Positions 18,035 to 26,837 of a DNA stretch of 64,000 bases are shown here, piece after piece. The notes under the pieces are model-generated. The model saw only the letters and a program-made list of their open reading frames with translations. It ran no database searches and had not been told where the DNA came from. Within the stretch, counting starts at the first letter, position 1. The number at the start of each line of letters is the position of its first letter. The stretch comes from Chloroflexota bacterium. GTDB taxonomy: Bacteria > Chloroflexota > Anaerolineae > UBA4142. The stretch spans positions 1 through 64,000 of the forward strand of contig JACRBM010000101.1 of the NCBI GenBank assembly GCA_016219275.1. Reading direction: 5' to 3'. The position numbers and the translations under genes are program-made.

Positions 18035-19105
18035 CTAGTACTCTTTGTATTTTTCTGCGATGTCGGGCGTGACGATAACGGTGTTCGTGCGAATCTGCTG
18101 CGGCACGGCTTCGCCGTTCAAACATTTGACCATCGCCGCGACGCTATAGTACGCCTGATTCTTCACATCCTGGGAAATCGTGAATGCGACTTTGCCGGCT
18201 TGCATCGCCTTGACGGTGGGTTCTTGCACGTCAAAACTGCCAATGACGACATCCTTGATCTTGCCGGCGGAGGTCAACGCTTCAGCGGCGCCTTCGGACA
18301 TGTTGCCGCCCACGCCCACAATACCCTTGATGTCGGGCCAGCGTTGCAGATAATCCTGGGCGACGGTTTGACCTTCTGCCATCTGCCAGTGCGCGGTCTG
18401 GACGGCGTATTCGATGCCAGGATATTTTGCCATGACATTCTTGATGCCTTTGATGCGATCATCCGAGGTTTGCTGACCTGGCACACCTTCCAACGCCAAG
18501 AGTTTGCCCTTGCCACCCATGCGCTTTGCCATTTCCTCGCCGAGCACTTCGCCAACCTTAATGTTGTCCACGCCGACGTACGCGACATAGTCGCCGCCCG
18601 AACCCATCGTGTTGTCGTACACGACCGGAATACCGGCGGCGTTGAGTTTCTTGATGCCGACCGCGATGGCTTGCGTATTCGTGGGCGCGAGGACGACGCC
18701 ATCCACATCCTTGTTGATCAAATCTTCGAGAATGCGAACTTGTTCTTCGACGTTGTCGGCTTTGGTGGGCGTCAGAACGGTAATGTCAACGCCCATGTCC
18801 TTGCCGGCTTGCTCGGCGGCTTTTTGGTGTGTCATCCAGACGGGCAAGAAATTCTTGAACACGACGGCGATCTTGTAGCGTTTCTTCCCGGTGACCTTGG
18901 GATCAAAATTGGTTACTGGATCAGTCGTGCTAATCTTGCACGGCACAGCCGCTTTAGCGCCAGCGGGCGCCGCCGCAGCAGCAGTCGGTGCGCCAGCCGC
19001 TGTAGTTGGCGCGGGCACTTGAGGCGCTGGGGTTGCTGGCGCGCAGCCGGTCATCACAACAAGCGCGACGACGATCAACAGCGCGAACACGATGAGCTTT
19101 TTCAT
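18035..19105 (-). CDS. Sugar ABC transporter substrate-binding lipoprotein
   Basis: A 356-residue periplasmic-binding-protein-1 family member of the RbsB/sugar type. A hydrophobic signal (residues 3-18) and the lipobox VMTGC (Cys21) show lipid anchoring on the outer face of the membrane. A Pro/Ala/Thr-rich linker of about 30 residues follows. The binding domain starts near residue 75 and has KIAVVFKNFLPVW, DGVVLAPTNTQA, GIPVVYDN and VGVDNIKVGE, typical of pentose or polyol binding. ATG 19105 follows AGGAAG. It belongs with the two permeases and the ATPase upstream, although a 310-base spacer separates them. Confidence 0.92.
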   Translation of the reverse strand: MKKLIVFALLIVVALVVMTGCAPATPAPQVPAPTTAAGAPTAAAAAPAGAKAAVPCKISTTDPVTNFDPKVTGKKRYKIAVVFKNFLPVWMTHQKAAEQAGKDMGVDITVLTPTKADNVEEQVRILEDLINKDVDGVVLAPTNTQAIAVGIKKLNAAGIPVVYDNTMGSGGDYVAYVGVDNIKVGEVLGEEMAKRMGGKGKLLALEGVPGQQTSDDRIKGIKNVMAKYPGIEYAVQTAHWQMAEGQTVAQDYLQRWPDIKGIVGVGGNMSEGAAEALTSAGKIKDVVIGSFDVQEPTVKAMQAGKVAFTISQDVKNQAYYSVAAMVKCLNGEAVPQQIRTNTVIVTPDIAEKYKEY

Positions 19106-19416
19106 TCTAACTTCCTCCTTTGGATTTGCATTGGGACTCGTTCGATGATTCCCGGTTCAGTTTGAATGCGAACACAAATAGATTGAAAATCAATTCGATG
19201 CGCCACCTCCTGGTTGTCCATCCGAATCAAACGAAGATAGTTGCAGTCACGGTACTCGACGATGAATCAGTACGGCTCTCCCGCTTGAGCTGGAAATTAA
19301 AGCTCACAAACCAGAGATTGCACGGATTTCACAGATAAAAAACAAAATCCGTGCAATCTGTGAAATCAGTGGTTGTCTTTTCGATTCAAGTCAGAAGAAC
19401 CATCGGCGTGAATGTC
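19106..19416. other. Spacer between permease and binding protein
   Basis: No gene. 19311-19372 is a hairpin-forming repeat: ATTGCACGGAT and ATCCGTGCAAT arms plus TTTCACAGA / TCTGTGAAA words. I find no convincing -35/-10 pair, so the binding-protein gene may be transcribed from the upstream operon or from a non-consensus promoter. Confidence 0.5.
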
Positions 19417-20397
19417 TCACGTTTCCTCTGGCAACGACTTGCGAACCCATTGATCTAACAACACGGCGATGACGATCAACGCGCCCAGGACAAAGGTCTG
19501 CCACTCGGATTTGATGCCCAGCAAGACCATGCCGTTCTGCACAATCGTCATGATGAGCGCGCCGATCAACGTGCCGACCAGACCGCCTTGCCCGCCGAAC
19601 AAACTCGTGCCGCCGATGACGACTGCCGCGACCGTCGGGAGCAAATACGCGTCACCCATGTTTGGTTCCGACGCATTCACGCGCGCGACGAGCACCACTG
19701 CGCCGAGCGCGGACATGAACCCGCTGAACAAGTACGCGAGAACCAACGTACGATCTTTTTTGATGCCCGACATACGCGCGGCTTCAGGATTCGCGCCGAC
19801 CGCATACATGGAACGTCCAAACGTTGTTCGCCGTAACAAGGTGTACGCCAACGACCAGAACAACAACATGACGATGATCGGCGTGGGAATGCCGAACACA
19901 TTGCCGACTCCCAGGAAGCGAAATGTCGGATCGAAGGCGGAGATGACGATGCCGTTCAAGATCACGAGCGCAAAGCCGGACGCCACCCACATCATGCCAT
20001 ACGTCGCGACAAACGCGGGGAGGCGCACGATGGCAACCATCAAACCGTTAAAGAAACCGAGCACACTCCCCAGGATCAACGCGGCAACGATGACGATGGG
20101 AAACGGCACCTCGGCGCGCAGCAGGATGCCGGTCAGCACACCACAGATCGAGACCACCGCGCCAATCGAGAGATCAATGCCGGCGGTGAGGATGACGGTC
20201 GTTTGTCCGATGGCGAGAATGATCAGGACACTCGCAACGGTCAGGACGTTCAACAAGTTGGTCGGCGTGAAAAAGACCGGCGATAGAATCGTCATCCCGA
20301 TGCACAACAGCGCCAAAACGATCAAACGCGAACCGCTGTAGAGAAAGCGCAAATCCAAACGTCCGGCGCGTGTTCGCGCAACACTGATGTCGCTCAT
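19417..20397 (-). CDS. Ribose-type ABC transporter permease (second)
   Basis: A 326-residue BPD_transp_2/RbsC-type integral membrane protein with about eight to ten hydrophobic helices. Typical segments are AIGQTTVILTAGIDLSIGAV and VNASEPNMGDAYLLPTVAAV. Start ATG 20397 overlaps the stop of the first permease as ATGA; the frame is open upstream inside that gene. It forms the channel with its neighbour. Two different permeases indicate a heterodimeric pore. Confidence 0.92.
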   Translation of the reverse strand: MSDISVARTRAGRLDLRFLYSGSRLIVLALLCIGMTILSPVFFTPTNLLNVLTVASVLIILAIGQTTVILTAGIDLSIGAVVSICGVLTGILLRAEVPFPIVIVAALILGSVLGFFNGLMVAIVRLPAFVATYGMMWVASGFALVILNGIVISAFDPTFRFLGVGNVFGIPTPIIVMLLFWSLAYTLLRRTTFGRSMYAVGANPEAARMSGIKKDRTLVLAYLFSGFMSALGAVVLVARVNASEPNMGDAYLLPTVAAVVIGGTSLFGGQGGLVGTLIGALIMTIVQNGMVLLGIKSEWQTFVLGALIVIAVLLDQWVRKSLPEET

Positions 20398-21350
20398 TGC
20401 ACTGTCCCCCTTCGCTTGAGCATCACGTCGAACACAATCGCGGAAATGATGACGACGCCGATCACCGCTGGCTGCCACATCGTCGTCAAGCCAACAAAGT
20501 TCAATCCGTTGCGCAAGACAGCGATCAACGCCACGCCGATCACGGTCCCGCCCACACTGCCGTTGCCGCGCTCGAAACTCGTGCCGCCTAAAACCGTCGC
20601 GGCAATCGCGTCAAATTCCCAACCCACGCCGACGAGCGGTTCGGCGGATTGGAGTCGCGCGGACATCACGACGCCGCCAATCGCGGTAAGCGCGCCAGCA
20701 AAAACGTAGATGGCAAATTTCCACCAGTTCGTACTCACGCCCGACAAGCGCGAGCCGTTCTCATTCCCGCCAATCGAAATGACATAGCGTCCAAAGGAGG
20801 TGTGGTACAGGACAATCCACGACCCGACGAACACCAACAACGCGATGATCGCGGGCATGGGGATGATTCCCAGGGTCCCGCCGCCGAGATGAACGTACTC
20901 CGGCGCTTCGATGTAAATCGCAGACGCGCTCGTCAGGACGACGGCAAGCCCGCCTGCCATTCCTTGCATGCCGAGTGTTGCGATGAACGGCGGCAACTTG
21001 GCGAAGGCAACGAGTGCGCCGGTCACCGCGCCACACACTACGCCGGTCAGGATTCCGACGGCGATGGCGACCAGGAAAGGCGCGCCGGCTTGGAGCGAGA
21101 GCGCCGCCATCACCCCCGACAAAGTGAGCAAACTGCCCAACGAAAGATCAATGCCCTCGCTCAGCAGCACGAACGTCGCTGCAACTGAAACCATCAAGAG
21201 CACCGATCCTTGCAGGACGATGCTGATAATATTTCGCACGGTGAAAAAGCCCGGCGCGGCGACACCAAAAAAGATCAACATCAGCAGTACCACCCACACG
21301 ACCGGGGGCACACTTTTCCAGAACTTGGTTTGGATCAGTGATTTTTGCAT
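20394..21350 (-). CDS. Ribose-type ABC transporter permease (first)
   Basis: A 318-residue RbsC-type permease with the family segments FVLLSEGIDLSLGSLLTLSG and RLQSAEPLVGVGWEFDAIAA. ATG 21350 has GAGAGGAAA seven bases upstream; an in-frame start at 21371 has no ribosome site. It follows the ATPase gene by 21 bases and overlaps the second permease by four. Confidence 0.92.
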   Translation of the reverse strand: MQKSLIQTKFWKSVPPVVWVVLLMLIFFGVAAPGFFTVRNIISIVLQGSVLLMVSVAATFVLLSEGIDLSLGSLLTLSGVMAALSLQAGAPFLVAIAVGILTGVVCGAVTGALVAFAKLPPFIATLGMQGMAGGLAVVLTSASAIYIEAPEYVHLGGGTLGIIPMPAIIALLVFVGSWIVLYHTSFGRYVISIGGNENGSRLSGVSTNWWKFAIYVFAGALTAIGGVVMSARLQSAEPLVGVGWEFDAIAATVLGGTSFERGNGSVGGTVIGVALIAVLRNGLNFVGLTTMWQPAVIGVVIISAIVFDVMLKRRGTVQ

Positions 21351-21371
21351 GTGCGTTTCCTCTCTCACCAA

Positions 21372-22955
21372 TCACTTGACGTTCGCGGGAACATCCGTCC
21401 CTGCCGTCGCGATTTTTTCTTCGCCGGTTGCCCCGTTGCCATTCTTGCGTTGAAAGCGGGCGTCTACCTGGTGTCCCATCGCGTACGCGACAATGCTTTC
21501 CTGGGTCGCGTCCTGGCGCGGCACCTCCGCAACGATGCACCCCTCGCGCATCACGTAAATCCGATCGCTCATTCCCAGGATTTCCGGCAGGTCGGACGAG
21601 ATCATCAATACCGCCGCGCCTTGCTTCACCAGTTCGTTCATGAAATTGTGAATCTCGGCTTTCGCGCCCACGTCAATCCCGCGCGTCGGTTCGTCGAAGA
21701 TAAAAACTTTGGACTGGGTACACAGCCATTTGGCGAGCACGACTTTTTGTTGCGTACCGCCGGACAGGTACTGCGCGAGACGCGCGATCGAAGGAGTAGC
21801 AATTCTCAAATCCTGGACATATTTCGCGACGACCTCACGCTCTTTGCCGTTGCTCACAAACCGGCGCGGGAACAAACGATGCAAACTCGCCATCACGACG
21901 TTTTCCGCCAGAGGCAACACAAGCGCCAAGCCATGCGCCTTGCGATCTTCGGGCAACAGTCCAACACCCAGTTCCACCATTTTCGCCGGCGAATTCGATT
22001 TGACGGAGTTGCCAAAGACGAACAATTCACCCTGGTCGTAGGTATCCACGCCAAAAATCGCGCGCGCGAGTTCGGTGCGTCCCGCGCCGACGAGACCGGC
22101 AAGCCCGACAATTTCGCCGCAATGCAGATTCATGTTGATGTCGTGTAATTTTTTGCCGCGCGATAACGCCTTGACGCGCAACGCTTCAGTTCCTTGGGGC
22201 TGATAATCGCGATGAAACATTTGCGTGATGGTGCGTCCGACCATCATGCCGACGAGTTCATCCAGGTCAACCGAGTGAATGTCCCGCGTGCCGACATATT
22301 TGCCGTCGCGCAGCACAGTGACGCGATCACCAATTTGGTGGACTTCTTGCAAGCGATGCGAGATGTAGACAATGCCGATGCCATGTTTTTTGAGCCGATG
22401 AATCGTCGCGAAGAGTTGCTCGATCTCGCGCTCGGTCAGCGACGCGGTCGGCTCGTCCATGATGAGCACCTTGGAACTCATCGAGAGGGCTTTGGCGACT
22501 TCGACCATCTGCTGTTGCGCGGTTCCCAGGTCTACAACCTTGGCATGGGTGTCAATATCCATGTTGAGACTGGCTAACAGAGTGCATGCTTCGGCGTGCA
22601 TTTTGGCATGATCGAGTAAGCCCCAGCGTTTGGGGAAGCGCCCGAGGAAAATGTTTTGGGCGACGTTCATGTAGGGGATGAGGTTGAACTCTTGGTAAAT
22701 GATGCTGATGCCGAGTTGCTGGGCTTGACGCGGCGTCGCAAAGCGAACTTCTTGACCCTGGAAGATAATTTTGCCGGCGTCCGGGTGGTACGCGCCGACC
22801 AGCACTTTCATCAAGGTAGATTTGCCCGCGCCATTCTCGCCAAGCAAGACGTGTACCTCGCCGGGCATCAAACCGAAATCAACTTTGTCGAGAGCCAGCA
22901 CGCCCGGAAAGTTTTTGGTAATTCCTTCCGCTTTCAACAAGAGCTGTTCTGCCAT
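21372..22955 (-). CDS. Sugar ABC transporter ATPase with two ABC domains
   Basis: A 527-residue RbsA/MglA-type fusion of two ABC domains. The N-terminal domain has Walker A GENGAGKSTLMK (about residue 36) and Walker B VLIMDEPTASLTE. In the C-terminal domain the Walker A position is the degenerate LVGAGRTELAR, followed by the signature LSGGTQQKVVLAKWL and FIFDEPTRGIDVG. This asymmetry is normal for the family. It energises the two permeases and is the first transporter gene after the zinc dehydrogenase. Confidence 0.94.
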   Translation of the reverse strand: MAEQLLLKAEGITKNFPGVLALDKVDFGLMPGEVHVLLGENGAGKSTLMKVLVGAYHPDAGKIIFQGQEVRFATPRQAQQLGISIIYQEFNLIPYMNVAQNIFLGRFPKRWGLLDHAKMHAEACTLLASLNMDIDTHAKVVDLGTAQQQMVEVAKALSMSSKVLIMDEPTASLTEREIEQLFATIHRLKKHGIGIVYISHRLQEVHQIGDRVTVLRDGKYVGTRDIHSVDLDELVGMMVGRTITQMFHRDYQPQGTEALRVKALSRGKKLHDINMNLHCGEIVGLAGLVGAGRTELARAIFGVDTYDQGELFVFGNSVKSNSPAKMVELGVGLLPEDRKAHGLALVLPLAENVVMASLHRLFPRRFVSNGKEREVVAKYVQDLRIATPSIARLAQYLSGGTQQKVVLAKWLCTQSKVFIFDEPTRGIDVGAKAEIHNFMNELVKQGAAVLMISSDLPEILGMSDRIYVMREGCIVAEVPRQDATQESIVAYAMGHQVDARFQRKNGNGATGEEKIATAGTDVPANVK

Positions 22956-22990
22956 AGAATACTCCTTGTGGACTCGGACGTTTGGGCGAG

Positions 22991-24070
22991 TTATTCGTCA
23001 CCATTTGGTTGGATGATCACTTTGAGCGCGCCACCCTTGCGTTGGATAAACGTCTGGAATCCTTCGTTGATCTGTTCCAACGAAAAGTGATGTGTGATCA
23101 ACGGCTTGGCGCAAATTTTCCCCGAGCCGAGCAACGCGAGACTACGTCCGCAGTCCGCCATGCCTTCGCCGCGCACACCCGCCGCCCGTAAATCGTCGAG
23201 CACAAATTTCTTGAGGTTGATCCGCGGCATTTCGACCGGATCGCCGACGAACGAAATGCGCGCACCGCGCATCGCCATTTCAATCGCTTGCGCCGCGGCG
23301 ACCGGATGCCCGGAACATTCGACGATCAATTCCGCACCCAGACCGCCGGTTTCATTCTTCACGACTTGAACCGGGTCTTGATTGTTGACGTTGACGACGA
23401 CATCCGCGCCTAATCGCTTGCCCATCGCAAGGCGATCATCGCGCGTACCGGTCAAAATCACTTTGGACGCCCCCAGCGCCTTGACCAACTGCACCGCCAT
23501 CAGACCAATCGGACCAGGACCCAGGACGGCGACGGTTTCGCCGCCCATCAACCCGCCCACATTGTCGAGCGCAAAGTGAACGCACGCCGCGGTGGTGATG
23601 AGTGCGGCTTCTTCGTACGAAACCGAGTCCGCGATTTTGTACAGGTTGCTGATGTGATTCACCACGTACTGCGCGTACCCGCCATTCGTTGTAAAGCCGT
23701 AATGCCGATGCCCGGTTTCTGGCTTACCATAGTTGAGACAAATCGTGTAGCGTCCGCGCTTGCAATTGATGCAATGCCCACAACCCTTGTGGCTTTCAAT
23801 CGCAACGCGATCACCCGCTTGAAACTGAGTCACGCCCTCGCCCACGGCGACAATCTGTCCGCTATATTCATGCCCGGGAATAAAGATCCCATAGTTGGGC
23901 ATGGGGTTCCAACCATGCCCGATCAGGCGCGGATCCGTACCACAAATCGCGCATGCGTACACTTTCAGGAGCACTTCCAAGGGACCGGGTATGGGCACAG
24001 GATAGTCTTGAACTCGCAAGTCGTTCTGACCATAAAGAACAGCCGCGCGCATCGTCGTTGGTATTGCCAT
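22991..24070 (-). CDS. Zinc-dependent MDR dehydrogenase (sugar/polyol type)
   Basis: A 359-residue medium-chain dehydrogenase. Catalytic zinc ligands are in CAICGTD and GHEYSG; the structural zinc loop is CGHCINCKRGRYTIC; the NAD-binding motif is VLGPGPIGLMAVQLVKALGA. It should oxidise a secondary alcohol of a sugar or polyol. ATG 24070 follows AGGAG. It is the first gene after the promoter at 24337-24365 and is paralogous to the dehydrogenase at 26838. Confidence 0.92.
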   Translation of the reverse strand: MAIPTTMRAAVLYGQNDLRVQDYPVPIPGPLEVLLKVYACAICGTDPRLIGHGWNPMPNYGIFIPGHEYSGQIVAVGEGVTQFQAGDRVAIESHKGCGHCINCKRGRYTICLNYGKPETGHRHYGFTTNGGYAQYVVNHISNLYKIADSVSYEEAALITTAACVHFALDNVGGLMGGETVAVLGPGPIGLMAVQLVKALGASKVILTGTRDDRLAMGKRLGADVVVNVNNQDPVQVVKNETGGLGAELIVECSGHPVAAAQAIEMAMRGARISFVGDPVEMPRINLKKFVLDDLRAAGVRGEGMADCGRSLALLGSGKICAKPLITHHFSLEQINEGFQTFIQRKGGALKVIIQPNGDE

Positions 24071-24322
24071 TCCTTTTCTCCTCATAAAGATTTGTTACCA
24101 CAAGTATCTCAGCCGATCCTTGCGAAAGTTCCGAATCACCTGTCAAGGAATTGCACGTTCAAACCTTCGCAAGGTTGAGCAGTCATCGCCACAAAAACAA
24201 TATGCCTCTCCCGCTCAGAGCGAGAGAGGCACACACGACCCCTGGTCTGAATTCGCATTGTGAAATTCCAAGCCCCATCACTTGGACGCTGCAAACAGTC
24301 GGGAAACAAGTATCTTGTATAT

Positions 24323-24337
24323 TGTATCCAAGATACA
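24323..24337 (-). promoter_or_regulatory. Candidate GntR/FCD operator
   Basis: The perfect dyad TGTATC-CAA-GATACA begins at the -10 box and covers the transcription start. A related site (ATATTG-CATC-CAATAT) lies at the same distance from the promoter of the GntR gene at 28612. One of the two paralogous FCD regulators is the probable ligand. Confidence 0.65.
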
Positions 24338-24365
24338 TTATACTTGGCAGACGCCGTTCTGTCAA
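24337..24365 (-). promoter_or_regulatory. Consensus sigma-70 promoter of the sugar operon
   Basis: On the minus strand TTGACA (24360-24365), exactly 17 bases, TATAAT (24337-24342). It reads toward the dehydrogenase and ABC transporter genes. Confidence 0.85.
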
Positions 24366-24449
24366 ATCGCGCGCTCCGTTGTCCGGCGAACAAAAATGCG
24401 GATGAAGGATTTCCTCCATCCGCACTCTGCCACGCCGAAACAGTATGAG

Positions 24450-25625
24450 TTAGTCCACACGTTGCGGGAACGGACACAAATTCTCACAACCGGTTTTCGT
24501 GACCGCCAAATTATCTTCGAGGCGGACGCCGCCAAACCCCGGAATGTAGATCGCGGGTTCAATCGCAAAGACCATACCCTCTTCCAAAACGTCCGTGCTG
24601 GCAGGATGCAATGTCGGTGGTTCGTGGAACTGCAAACCAACCCCGTGACCGAGTTGGTGATTAAAGTACTCGCCAAAGCCGGCGCGATCAATCACCCGGC
24701 GGGCGATCGCATCGAGATCCGCGCAACGCACGCCCGGCTTGACCGCGGCGATGACCGTGTTGACCGCTTCTTGCACCGCGTCGAAAATGCTTTTCGCTTT
24801 CGCGTCCGGCGTGCCGACAAAAAATGTGCGCGTGAGATCGTTGAAATATCCATTCGTCATCGCGTCGAGTTCGACCAACACCGGTTCACCCCACGCCAAT
24901 CGTTTGTCGGTCGAAACACAAAACGGTCGCCACGAATTGACGGAATTCACACCAGACATGACGAAGCAATAACCACGCGAACGCGTCACGTTTTTGTACC
25001 CGACGCCGCGTCCATAGATGCGTCCCTCAACTGCGCCGGCGATTTCGGCTTCGCGCACGCCCGCCGCGATCATTTCGCGCGCGGCATCATAGCCCATCGA
25101 AGCGACTTGGTTCGTGATGCGAATCTGCGCGATCTCTGTTTGCGATTTGACGATGCGCGAGTGCTTGATGACGTTGGTCGCATCCACGAACCGGGTTTGC
25201 GGCAACGCTTGCTTGAGCGCGTGGATCGTCGCTTCGGTCACGACGCGCGCTTCCGCCGCGACGTTGTTGCCGGCAACGAGTTCGAAATTGCCTTCGTAGC
25301 CGACCGTCGCGTTGCCATAGTTTTTCTCCGCCCACAGGTCGCGCAACAACGCTTGGGTTTGCGCGGTTGGATTTGCCAACGCCTGCATGGTGATGAAACG
25401 AAACGTCCGCTGGTCCGTCACCCAGCCCGCCGTCGCGTAATCCAATTCCGAGTACGGCATGATGAGCGTCGCATCGCCATTCGCCGGCACGATGGCAAGC
25501 GATGCGCCGATGACGGGCCAGTACCCAGTCGCATACAACACATTTTCCGGCAAGCGACACAGCAATACGTCAACGCCATCCTTCGCCATGATGCTTTGCA
25601 AACGACGCACTCGTTCACGATCCAT
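24450..25625 (-). CDS. M24-family Xaa-Pro-type aminopeptidase
   Basis: A 391-residue creatinase/aminopeptidase-P fold protein: N-terminal creatinase domain (1-160) and C-terminal pita-bread metallopeptidase domain. All five metal ligands are visible: Asp in VELDAMTNGY, Asp in FNDLTRTF, His in LGHGVGLQFHE, Glu in FAIEPAIYIPG and Glu in VRLEDNLAV. It is cytoplasmic and should release N-terminal residues before proline or hydrolyse a related amide. GGAGG precedes ATG 25625. Last gene of the cluster led by the GntR gene at 28612. Confidence 0.9.
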   Translation of the reverse strand: MDRERVRRLQSIMAKDGVDVLLCRLPENVLYATGYWPVIGASLAIVPANGDATLIMPYSELDYATAGWVTDQRTFRFITMQALANPTAQTQALLRDLWAEKNYGNATVGYEGNFELVAGNNVAAEARVVTEATIHALKQALPQTRFVDATNVIKHSRIVKSQTEIAQIRITNQVASMGYDAAREMIAAGVREAEIAGAVEGRIYGRGVGYKNVTRSRGYCFVMSGVNSVNSWRPFCVSTDKRLAWGEPVLVELDAMTNGYFNDLTRTFFVGTPDAKAKSIFDAVQEAVNTVIAAVKPGVRCADLDAIARRVIDRAGFGEYFNHQLGHGVGLQFHEPPTLHPASTDVLEEGMVFAIEPAIYIPGFGGVRLEDNLAVTKTGCENLCPFPQRVD

Positions 25626-25810
25626 GATTCCTCCCGATTTGATAAATGGTTACAATTATCGAGACTGTAGCACGCTTACCGACAATCCTCAAACTCACCA
25701 CAGAGTCATAGAGAGCACCGAGTTTTTCCTATATTTTCTCAGCGTCCTCTGCGTCTCTGTGGTGAAATTGACTTGCTTTTCGGTAGCCATGCCACGCTGT
25801 CCAATTATCA
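25626..25810. repeat. Spacer with CACAGAG-type repeat
   Basis: 25691-25770 has complementary halves built from CACCACAGAG... and ...CTGCGTCTCTGTGGTG. Same style as the periodic repeats at 15270, 19311 and 36173. No gene is seen. Confidence 0.6.
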
Positions 25811-26752
25811 TTATGAATGGTTGGCGCGAAAGTGCAAGGTCTGCATGATAAAATCGTCACGGAGTTTTTTCAGCGCCTCAATATCCTTCACTGTCCAATC
25901 GTAAAAGCCCTTGCCGCTTTTCACGCCCAGGTCGCCTTGCTGCACCTTGTCGGCGAAAACCTGGGTCGCGTGGGGTTCATTGTCGAGCGCGGGGAGTACG
26001 CTGTTTTGAATCGCGAGACACATGTCCAAGCCCACCGCGTCAATATGTTCCAGCACACCCCACACTGGTAACCGAATGCCCAGTCCGTTCTTGATCGCCG
26101 TGTCCACATCTTCCGCGGTGGCAATGCCTTCTTGCACGACGTTCGTCGCTTCGCGGATCATCGCCTGGAGAATTCGATTCGCCAACTGCCCCGGCAAATC
26201 CTTGCGCACGAGAACGGGTTTTTTCCCACACTCGCACAAAAATGCGAGAAGCGTTTGCGCGGTCTGCTCGGAGGTATCCGGACTCATCACCACTTCGACG
26301 AGCGGCACCAGATGCGGCGGCATCCAAAAATGCGTCGTCGCACAACGCGCGCGCTGCGTGGCGCGCGCGGAGATTGCGGTGATGCTCAGACCGGACGTGT
26401 TCGTCGCGAGAATCACGTCCGGCGCGGTTAGGCGATCCATGCGTTCAAAGAGTTGTTGTTTGAGTTCCAGGTTTTCGTACACCGCTTCAATGACAAGTTG
26501 AACGCCCTGCACGCCCGCGTCGAAATCGGCTGTGCCATGCACCCTGGGTTTCCCGGCGTTGAGCGCCGCCGTCGTGGTGAGTTCGTTCACCAACAATTGA
26601 TCCATCACCGCGTAGGATTTGGCGACACCGTCTGCCGCCCAGTCTGGTCGTTCGCCGATGAGCGTCACGTCGTACCCTGCCAGCGCGACGACTGCCGCAA
26701 TGCCAGGTCCCATCATGCCCGTGCCAATCACTGCAACTCGCTGAATGTTCAT
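25811..26752 (-). CDS. 3-hydroxyacyl-CoA dehydrogenase family protein
   Basis: A 313-residue single-function 3-hydroxyacyl-CoA dehydrogenase-like enzyme: NAD-binding Rossmann domain with VAVIGTGMMGPGIAAVVALA, IEAVYENLELKQQLF and the NTSGLSITAISA segment, then the C-terminal helical domain (PGQLANRILQAMIREATNVV, KSGKGFYDW). Catalytic His lies in TTHFWMPP, where many fatty-acid enzymes have HFFNP; with that change, hydroxybutyryl-CoA or gulonate-type substrates are both possible. ATG 26752 follows AGGAAA; the frame is open further upstream through a repeat. Confidence 0.88.
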   Translation of the reverse strand: MNIQRVAVIGTGMMGPGIAAVVALAGYDVTLIGERPDWAADGVAKSYAVMDQLLVNELTTTAALNAGKPRVHGTADFDAGVQGVQLVIEAVYENLELKQQLFERMDRLTAPDVILATNTSGLSITAISARATQRARCATTHFWMPPHLVPLVEVVMSPDTSEQTAQTLLAFLCECGKKPVLVRKDLPGQLANRILQAMIREATNVVQEGIATAEDVDTAIKNGLGIRLPVWGVLEHIDAVGLDMCLAIQNSVLPALDNEPHATQVFADKVQQGDLGVKSGKGFYDWTVKDIEALKKLRDDFIMQTLHFRANHS

Positions 26753-26837
26753 TTTGATTTTTCCTGACTCTAATAAAAGTTCGCCACAGAACCACACGGA
26801 AACACACAGAAAAAGAAATGTGACATTGGTAAAATAC

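Larger units (their letters stand above)
24071..24449. other. Regulatory spacer with repeats
   Basis: No gene. It holds the promoter and operator at 24323-24365, a palindrome AACCTT-CGC-AAGGTT (24162-24176) of a repeat family also seen at 28889, and a related word near 24112-24130. The transcript leader of the dehydrogenase operon would be about 255 bases long. Confidence 0.6.
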
